NCBI RefSeq assembly: GCF_900105755.1
Contig: NZ_FNTQ01000001.1
Span: 5,270,001-5,334,000 of the forward strand
Length of the DNA: 64,000 bases
Source: Streptomyces sp. Ag109_O5-10
GTDB lineage: Bacteria; Actinomycetota; Actinomycetes; Streptomycetales; Streptomycetaceae
Direction of reading: 5' to 3'
A model generated the notes under the pieces. The model did not search any database and was not told where the DNA came from. It saw nothing but the letters and a program-made list of their open reading frames with translations. Position 1 is the first letter of the stretch; each line of letters opens with the position of its first letter. The position numbers were made by a program, and so were the translations under genes. Positions 58,433-64,000 of this stretch are shown piece by piece.

Positions 58433-59626
58433 TCAGGCAGGAATGAGGCCGTGGGGGTTGATGATGAACTTCTCGGGCACTCCCGTGTCGAAGGTCGCGT
58501 AGGCCTCGGGGGCCTCGTCGAGGCTGATCACCTTCGTGTTGAGCATGGAGCTCAAGTAGGGCATGCGGTCCCACAGGATCGCCATCATCAGCTCGCGGTT
58601 ATAGTGCATGATCGGTGCCTGCCCGGCGGAGATCCGCGGCGACTTGATCCATGCCTTGCCGAAGTCGATCGGGTACGTTCCCTCTTGCTCGGCCTTCGAC
58701 TTCGCGAGCGGGTCGGGGCCGTAGACGCCGATGACTCCGGTTGCTCCGCCCGCCCGGGTGGCGTCGACCACCTGATTGATGGCGTAGGCCGGGTCCATGT
58801 CCCCGCCCTCGCGGCCGACGCCGTGTGCCTCGGTGCCGACGTAGTCGACCGCGCAGTCGACCCTGGGTTCGCCCAGGATGGCCTCGATCTGGTCGGTGAG
58901 CGCCGCGTCCTGCCTCAGGTCGATCGTCTCGCAGCCGTTCTTCTTCACCAGCTCCAGACGGTCCGTGCTGTGGTCGCCGACGATGATGCAGGATGCCCCG
59001 AGGAGGCGCGCCGCTGCCGCGCCGCAGCGGCCGACCGGGCCGGCGCCGGCGATGTACACGGTCGAGCCCGGCTTGGCACCGGCCTCCATGAGTCCGTGGA
59101 ACGCGGTGGGCAGGATGTCCGAGAGCAGCGCCAGGTCACGGATCTTCGCCATGGCCTGGTCCTTGTCCGGGAAGCGCAGGAGCTGGAAGTCGGCGTACGG
59201 GACGAACAGATACTCGGCCTGGCCGCCGACCCAGTCGCCCAGGTTGAAGCCGTAGGCTCCGCAGGACACCTTGGGGTTCGTTGTCTCGCAGACGTCGGTC
59301 CGGCGCGCCCTGCAGTTGCGGCATCGGCCGCAGGCGACGTTGAACGGGACGGAGACAAGGTCGCCCTCACGGAGGAACTCGACGTCGGGGCCGACCTCGA
59401 TGACCTCCCCGGTCATCTCGTGTCCCATCACCATGCCCTCGGGCACCGGGAAGGATCCGCGGTAGATGTGCAGGTCGCTACCGCAGATGTTGGTGGCGAC
59501 GATTCGGAGAATGGTGCCATGCGGGGCGCTTTTCCCGTTCGGCATCTGAAGCTTCGGAAAGTCGAGAGCTTCGACGCGCATGTCTTTCGGGTTATGGAAG
59601 ACGACGGCGCGGTTGCTGCTTGCCAT
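58433..59626 (-). CDS. fdhA: Glutathione-independent formaldehyde dehydrogenase
   Basis: A 397-residue zinc-dependent medium-chain dehydrogenase of the Pseudomonas putida FdhA type, which oxidises formaldehyde to formate with NAD, without glutathione. Catalytic zinc ligands lie in IVATNICGSDLH and GHEMTGEV; the structural zinc cysteines in CGRCRNCRARRTDVC. The NAD site is AGAGPVGRCGAAAARLL. The long insert VDYVGTEAHGVGREGGDMDP is typical of FdhA. GGAG lies eight bases before the ATG. It is monocistronic. Confidence 0.95.
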   Translation of the reverse strand: MASSNRAVVFHNPKDMRVEALDFPKLQMPNGKSAPHGTILRIVATNICGSDLHIYRGSFPVPEGMVMGHEMTGEVIEVGPDVEFLREGDLVSVPFNVACGRCRNCRARRTDVCETTNPKVSCGAYGFNLGDWVGGQAEYLFVPYADFQLLRFPDKDQAMAKIRDLALLSDILPTAFHGLMEAGAKPGSTVYIAGAGPVGRCGAAAARLLGASCIIVGDHSTDRLELVKKNGCETIDLRQDAALTDQIEAILGEPRVDCAVDYVGTEAHGVGREGGDMDPAYAINQVVDATRAGGATGVIGVYGPDPLAKSKAEQEGTYPIDFGKAWIKSPRISAGQAPIMHYNRELMMAILWDRMPYLSSMLNTKVISLDEAPEAYATFDTGVPEKFIINPHGLIPA

Positions 59627-60217
59627 GACGATCTCCTCTGCTGATCCAGGCGACTAGGCCGTGGAAATGCCGGTGATCAATTCGGTGGCTTTGCGACCTC
59701 GGCCTACCCAACGTAGGACCGTCACCCAACGACTGCACCCCGGGAGCGGACTCCCCACGCCCGCATGCCACCGCACCAACGCTGCGTGCGACGCTCCCGG
59801 CCAAGCACGTCATCTCCATCAGGGCAGGTCCGCGTGTTGTTGGCCTTGAGAAAACCGAGCCGGCAGCCCGGACCTGATGCTTTTGGCGAGATCTGCAATG
59901 GCTTCAGAAGCGAGGCGTTACGAACCATCCACCCTCAGCCACAACACGCGCCACTACGTTCTCGCAGTCGGGAATGGAGGCGCCCACTCCGCCGATCGGT
60001 CACCGGCGCAAGGAGGGTTGTGGGTCTCGCCGGAACGGTCGTGAACGCTGCGCTGCTGAATGAGACGGAAAAGTGAGACGGGGCCGCCGTCTCAGACATT
60101 CTCCTCTGCCCAGGTGTCGCTCATCTTTCCTGGGCGCTGTCCGCGAGCGGGGTGGTGTCCTTGGTCACGTCCGCTGGAGTGGTGTATCGCCGGCCACTCG
60201 GTGATCTCGTTTTGAGG
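59627..60217. other. Region between fdhA and the transposase, including the left IS end
   Basis: No gene is seen in the 591 bp. It holds the fdhA promoter at its left end and a hairpin with arms TGAGACGG/CCGTCTCA at 60074-60094. The left inverted repeat of the IS256-type element occupies about 60180-60215. Confidence 0.5.
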
Positions 60218-61515
60218 CTATGCGGTGAGTTCGGTCGGGAGGACGGTCTCGTCGGTTTCTGACTCGATCGGGTGGAGCCGGGCCTTGGCCAGCAGGTCGA
60301 GTCCCATGTAGCGGCGGGCCTCGGTCCATTCGTCGTTCTGCTCGGCCAGCACGGCGCCGACCAGGCGGATCAGCGCGGTGCGGTCGGGGAAGATGCCGAC
60401 GACGTCGGTGCGACGTCGGATCTCCTTGTTCAGCCGTTCCTGTGGGTTGTTCGACCAGATCTGCCGCCAGATCTCGCGTGGGAAGGCGGTGAAGGCCAGC
60501 AGGTCGTGCTGAGCGGCGTCCAAGTGGGCTGCTGCCTTGGGGAACTTGGCTTCCAGGGCATCCAGAACGTGCCGCATCTGGGCCTGGACAGCGTCGGTGT
60601 CGGGTTGTTCGAAGACGGTCCGCAGCAGGGTGGCCACCCACGGCTGAGCGGACTTCGGGACCTGGCTCAGCAAATTTCGGGCGTAATGCGTGCGGCACCG
60701 CTGCCAGGATGCGCCGGGCAGGACCGCGCCGATCGCGTTCACCAGGCCGGTGTGCGCGTCGGAGACGACCAGCTGGACACCGGACAGGCCGCGGGCGGTC
60801 AGGGAGCGCAGGAAGGCGAGCCAGCCCGCACCGTCCTCGGCCGTGGCGACGTCGATGCCGAGGATCTCGCGGTGTCCGTCGGCGTTGACGCCGACTGCGA
60901 TCAGAGCGTGGACGTTGATGATGCGGCCGCCCTCGCGGACCTTCTGGGTCAGCGCGTCCACCCAGACGAACGTGTAGGGCCCGGCATCGAGCGGCCGGTT
61001 GCGGAACGCGGTGACCTGATCGTCCAGATGCTTGGCCATCGCGCTGACCTGGGACTTCGACAGCTGGGTGACGCCGAGGGACTCGGCGAGCTTCTCGACG
61101 CGGCGGGTGGACACACCGAGCAGGTAGGCGGTGGCGACCACCGAGACGAGGGCCTGCTCGGCCCGCCGGCGGCGTTCCAGGAGCCAGTGCGGGAAGTAAC
61201 TGCCCTGCCGCAGCTTGGGGACGGCGAGTTCGACGGTCCCTGCGCGGGTGTCCCACTCGCGCGGGCGATAACCGTTGCGGTGATTGACGCGTTCCTCGCT
61301 GACCTGCCCGTATTCGGCATTGCAGAGGGCATCGGCCTCCGCGGACATGAGCGCGTCGGCGAACGTCTTGACCATCGCGCGCAGCAGATCGGGACTCGCC
61401 GCGGCGAGGTTGTCCTCGGCGAGAGCGTGCAGGGGCAGACTGTCTGGTGCGGTCATCGTGCTGATCTCCTTCGAGCCTAGACATCTCGAAGATCAGCCGG
61501 TGGCCGTTCTCATAT
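60180..61515 (-). mobile_element. IS256-type insertion sequence, apparently complete
   Basis: The transposase gene is flanked by related inverted ends. GGCCACTCGGTGATCTCG at about 60192 on the plus strand resembles GGCCACCGGCTGATCTTCG read on the minus strand from 61505. The exact tips and target duplication could not be fixed by eye, so the borders are approximate. The right end lies within ten bases of the stop codon of the lipoprotein gene at 61510. Confidence 0.7.
60218..61456 (-). CDS. IS256 family transposase
   Basis: A 412-residue DDE transposase of full length for the family. The catalytic triad can be placed: Asp in FVWVDALTQKVREGG, Asp in LVVSDAHTGLVNAIG and Glu in NNPQERLNKEIRRRTDVVGI. 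The N-terminal region (AEYGQVSEERVNHRNGYRPR) and the C/H-containing insertion (WQRCRTHYARNLLSQVPKS) are typical of IS256. No frameshift or stop is present, so it may be active. GGAG lies eight bases before the ATG. Confidence 0.95.
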   Translation of the reverse strand: MTAPDSLPLHALAEDNLAAASPDLLRAMVKTFADALMSAEADALCNAEYGQVSEERVNHRNGYRPREWDTRAGTVELAVPKLRQGSYFPHWLLERRRRAEQALVSVVATAYLLGVSTRRVEKLAESLGVTQLSKSQVSAMAKHLDDQVTAFRNRPLDAGPYTFVWVDALTQKVREGGRIINVHALIAVGVNADGHREILGIDVATAEDGAGWLAFLRSLTARGLSGVQLVVSDAHTGLVNAIGAVLPGASWQRCRTHYARNLLSQVPKSAQPWVATLLRTVFEQPDTDAVQAQMRHVLDALEAKFPKAAAHLDAAQHDLLAFTAFPREIWRQIWSNNPQERLNKEIRRRTDVVGIFPDRTALIRLVGAVLAEQNDEWTEARRYMGLDLLAKARLHPIESETDETVLPTELTA

Positions 61516-62421
61516 CCGGACCCTCACTCCGACGCCGGGACAAACACCCGGATCAGGTGGGAACCGGTACACCACTTCCAGAGACGCAACCGTGTCCTTG
61601 GTCGGTGGGGCTTTGATGACCATGGGCCTATTTATGTCGAGGAAGGTGATGGTCAGGTCGAGCCGCCCGTCTCCGGTGCCGGCAGGCATGTCGTTGTGCT
61701 CGGCCCGCATCCGGAACTGTTTGGTGCGGCCGCTGCCGTCTGTCCACAGGTCCATGGTGAGCGGGTCGGAGACTTCCAACTGCATGAACTGATCGAGGCG
61801 CCCTCCGATGAGGCCCTTGCTGTTGACCGTCCCCCTGTAGTGCGTGGTCGTGGCGCCGTCGACCGTCTCGGTCCCGATCAGACGCAGGTCCTTGGACCCG
61901 GTCAGAAGCGTGGACTGCTCAGTCGGGTTTGCCTGCAACTGACTGGGCAGTACGCCGTAGGACTGGTTGTCCGCTCCGCCGCGCCCCCATATGGCCGGCG
62001 CCGCGCTGAGCCAGCTCTTTCCGTGCAGCGTCTCGGGCCGCACCGCACTCCCGCCGACGTACATCACCTTGCCGACGAACCGGATGTCCAACTGGCCGCG
62101 CCTACCCTGGCCGTTCCCGCCCTGGGCGGCCGCAGCGGTCATCTTCATACTCATGGCCGGCGGTTGCGTGTTCATGGAGGCCTCGGCCTCCAGACGCCCT
62201 TTCCCCGGCACGGTCCCGCTGATCCGATAGCGGAGCGACGTGATGTCCTTGGCGTTCTTCTCCGCCCTCGCCACGGCCGCCGCAGGAGTCACTCGGGGGT
62301 GGCCTGCAACCGCTGACTCGCTCTTGACGCCCCCTCCGCAGGCAACTGATCCCCCTGCGAGCAGTACGGCCATGAACACCACGCTCGTCACTCTGCGTGG
62401 TACGGAACCAAGGACGAACAC
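61510..62421 (-). CDS. Secreted lipoprotein, LolA/LprG-like fold possible
   Basis: A 303-residue lipoprotein with signal RRVTSVVFMAVLLAGGSVAC; the cysteine ends the hydrophobic stretch in a Ser-Val-Ala-Cys lipobox. The mature part has repeating beta strands (ITSLRYRISGTVPGKGRLEA, LDIRFVGKVMYVGG, THYRGTVNSKGL) as in actinobacterial LolA/LppX-like lipid carriers. It would sit on the outer face of the membrane. The GTG at 62421 is a reasoned start; GTG 62391 is an alternative. The stop lies at the edge of the IS element, so the final residues may have been changed by its insertion. Confidence 0.75.
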   Translation of the reverse strand: MFVLGSVPRRVTSVVFMAVLLAGGSVACGGGVKSESAVAGHPRVTPAAAVARAEKNAKDITSLRYRISGTVPGKGRLEAEASMNTQPPAMSMKMTAAAAQGGNGQGRRGQLDIRFVGKVMYVGGSAVRPETLHGKSWLSAAPAIWGRGGADNQSYGVLPSQLQANPTEQSTLLTGSKDLRLIGTETVDGATTTHYRGTVNSKGLIGGRLDQFMQLEVSDPLTMDLWTDGSGRTKQFRMRAEHNDMPAGTGDGRLDLTITFLDINRPMVIKAPPTKDTVASLEVVYRFPPDPGVCPGVGVRVRI

Positions 62422-62816
62422 TCCTACGACCCCCCCAAGGTGGATGGCAGATCCATGCCAGGGCCGTGAGCCTAACTCGGGCTGGGTCCTGAGACCTTGC
62501 CGGGCTCTCGTGAGGGAAGAGCGCGTTGGACGCGCTCCCACTACGTTCGGCGGTCGCGCGCGTGGCCGGACTCTCAGCTTGGGAAGCTAGGGCATTCAGG
62601 GCTTGCTCCGGGGCCGGCCTGCGGCCGAGCAGCGTCGGAGCCGTCGGAGCCTGGTGGGCGGTCGACTGGTTCCCCGGTGTTCCCCGTGGTTCCTCCCGCA
62701 ACTTGGCACGCCTCCGGCACGAGCACCCCGTCCCGAAGTACCCCCGGTCGTTCGGGGTTTCGACGTCGCGGCTCGCACGGTTCCGTTGTGTGGTGCGGGC
62801 GAGGATCATCCGAACC
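62422..62816. other. Intergenic region without a recognisable gene
   Basis: The 395 bp between the divergent lipoprotein and PH-like genes show small GC palindromes (CGGCC-TGC-GGCCG near 62618) but no coding pattern. Both promoters must lie here. Confidence 0.5.
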
Positions 62817-63278
62817 GTGGACGATGTGCGAGACGGTGTCATCGGTGTGTGGCGGGTCGGCTGGTGCGGCCGACTCATGGGCTACCTGCTGGCTTTCGGC
62901 CCAGCGTGCGGGGCGCTGTCCGCCTGGCTGGGCGTGCTCTCCCACCCGGGCACACAGTCCGTGGGCTCCGCGGGGATCGCCACTGCCGTCGCCCTGGGGT
63001 TCGGCCTCTTCGCCTGGTGGGGGCTGCTGCGCGTACGCCTGGAACTCACGACGGACGCGATCGTCACGGTGAATCCCTGGGGCACTCAACGTCTGCCGTG
63101 GTCGCGTGTCAGCGCGGTGAGCCTCGGCAACTGGGGTGCGCGGTTCCACACGACGGACGGGTTCACGTACTCGGCGTACGCCCTGAGTGGTCTGGCAGGC
63201 GGGACTCGGCAGGACAAGCGGTTCTCCGATGTGCGGCGGATCGTTGATGCCCAACTTCACAGTGGACGACCGCTTTAA
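62817..63278 (+). CDS. PH domain-like membrane protein
   Basis: A 153-residue protein with two hydrophobic helices (GYLLAFGPACGALSAWLGVL and TAVALGFGLFAWWGLLRV) followed by a beta-rich PH-like domain (LELTTDAIVTVNPWGTQRLP, then WSRVSAVSLGNWGARFHTTD). Such small PH proteins are widespread in Streptomyces and have no known role. The start is uncertain: GTG 62817 and GTG 62793 are both possible, giving 153 or 161 residues. Confidence 0.75.
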   Translation: MDDVRDGVIGVWRVGWCGRLMGYLLAFGPACGALSAWLGVLSHPGTQSVGSAGIATAVALGFGLFAWWGLLRVRLELTTDAIVTVNPWGTQRLPWSRVSAVSLGNWGARFHTTDGFTYSAYALSGLAGGTRQDKRFSDVRRIVDAQLHSGRPL

Positions 63279-63415
63279 GGCTCCAGTCCTGTTTCGCGAT
63301 CTTGCTGCGGGCTCTGTGCCCTGTCTTGCCGAAGGCTGAGCGACCTCATCGAAGGTTGACCGCAGCGGAGCAATCCTTGATCGTGAAGGTCTTTGCGCAG
63401 CGAAGTGGAGTTGTG

Positions 63416-63811
63416 ATGCAGCACTTTGTGCGGCCTGAGGGAAGCCCACCGGCGAACGGCTACAGCCACGCGGTGTCGTGTGCCGGAAGAGTCGTCGCGG
63501 TGTCTGGCCAGGTCCCGGTTGACAGCGAAGGCCAGTTGGTGGGTGAGGGGGACGCCGAGGCGCAGGTGCGCCAGGTGTACGCGAACCTGGCCATCGCCCT
63601 GCAGTCGGCCGGTTCCGACCTTGAGCATGTAGTCAAGCTGACCGTCTACCTGACCGATCTCGAGGATCTGGCGGCCTTCCGTCGAGTACGGGACGAGCAC
63701 CAGGATCCGGCGCGTCCCCCTGCCTGCTCGCTGGTACAGGTGGTCGGACTGGTCCATCCCGCCTTCCGCGTCGAGATCGACGCATGGGCCGTGACGTCGA
63801 CCGAGGCGTGA
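63416..63811 (+). CDS. RidA family (YjgF/YER057c/UK114) protein
   Basis: A 131-residue RidA-type protein that hydrolyses reactive enamine/imine intermediates. The features are YSHAVSCAGRVVAVSGQVPV, DAEAQVRQVYANLAIALQSA, DLEHVVKLTVYLTDLEDLAA and the end VVGLVHPAFRVEIDAWAV. The conserved arginine of active RidA before the PACSLVQV segment reads ARPPACS, so activity is plausible but not certain. The ATG at 63416 has GGAG correctly spaced. Confidence 0.92.
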   Translation: MQHFVRPEGSPPANGYSHAVSCAGRVVAVSGQVPVDSEGQLVGEGDAEAQVRQVYANLAIALQSAGSDLEHVVKLTVYLTDLEDLAAFRRVRDEHQDPARPPACSLVQVVGLVHPAFRVEIDAWAVTSTEA

Positions 63812-63836
63812 ACCGGTCAATCTTTGATGAGACTGC

Positions 63837-64000
63837 TCAACCTTCCCTGCGTTCTACCGGGACAGGCTCGGCTGGGAACGGGGGCGACCACCGCGTGACC
63901 TCGCGCTCCACCCGCGGCCCCATCCCGGCCGCGTGCGAACGGACGATGTTGCGCTGCAGCTGGGCCCGCAGCTCCGGGCTGATGTGCCGGGTCGCGAGAG
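63837..64000 (-). pseudogene. Partial histidine/phenylalanine ammonia-lyase-like N-terminal fragment, 5' beyond window
   Basis: The minus strand enters the window reading HISPELRAQLQRNIVRSHAA then GMGPRVEREV, the well-known early segment of histidine ammonia-lyases where a RAMMLLR helix normally follows. Instead it turns into TRWSPPFPAEPVPVERREG and a stop at 63837. The gene therefore appears cut off about 100 residues into the enzyme, before the MIO active-site triad. The 5' end lies outside the window. Confidence 0.6.

Overview
The window is about 72% GC with strong third-position GC bias, GGAGG-like ribosome binding sites and many GTG starts. Its gene content (bifunctional FO synthase and an F420-type oxidoreductase, several XRE/DUF5753-DUF397 modules, MmyB-like regulators, GPP34, FxLD-like remnant, SARP-type regulator) points to a Streptomyces chromosome. 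The sequence carries one complete IS256-type element, and several loci are visibly decaying.

Layout. 0-7.7 kb: mostly housekeeping and accessory enzymes (EEP phosphohydrolase, exported PHP metallohydrolase, F420-type oxidoreductase, fbiC). 7.7-8.5 kb: a scrambled locus in which an MmyB-type regulator pseudogene carries a deleted fragment of an ATPase gene whose full copy lies at 13.7 kb. 9.1-20.9 kb: class V PLP enzyme, ABCG-like transporter, a 5'-truncated MmyB regulator, the AAA-TPR protein, an aldo/keto reductase-DUF998 operon divergent from a TetR gene with two operators, and a methyltransferase. 21-24.3 kb: an XRE-DUF397-HATPase signalling module followed by a winged-helix protein and a DUF6247 / RelE-like pair. 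24.4-31.3 kb: an ADP-ribosylglycohydrolase-like protein lacking its metal ligands, an SSS symporter, an SDR and a large YfhO/GT-C-like membrane protein. 31.5-36.8 kb: a D-Ala-D-Ala carboxypeptidase with a very long repetitive cytoplasmic N-terminus, GPP34, and a second XRE-DUF397 pair. 36.9-43.5 kb: MerR regulator, glutathione peroxidase, slipin, an odd tRNA-Gly-like gene with its own terminator, a repeat-filled SDR pseudogene, and an NfeD-like/flotillin operon.

43.8-49.4 kb is the most striking part. It holds a SARP-type transcription factor fused to a ThsA-type macro domain, a divergent two-helix membrane macro protein (the architecture of type II Thoeris ThsA), and a three-gene operon encoding an exported NTF2-like membrane protein, a 537-residue membrane protein and a TIR-like (PF10137-type) protein. 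The last two share an 18-residue Gly/Asn/Gln/aromatic motif, at the C-terminus of one and the N-terminus of the other. It looks like an immune or stress island in which NAD-derived nucleotide signalling and motif-driven co-assembly may be combined.

49.7-64 kb: an MFS transporter with three carboxypeptidase-regulatory-like domains fused to its tail, then several decayed genes (TetR, DadA-type oxidoreductase, STAS), a fasciclin protein, a DUF1772/TetR divergent pair with two operators, a phosphotransferase-fold protein, an ABM-type monooxygenase, glutathione-independent formaldehyde dehydrogenase, the IS256-type element, a lipoprotein, a PH-like membrane protein, RidA, and a truncated histidine ammonia-lyase N-terminus running off the end.

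All identifications are from reading the sequence; no database search was run.
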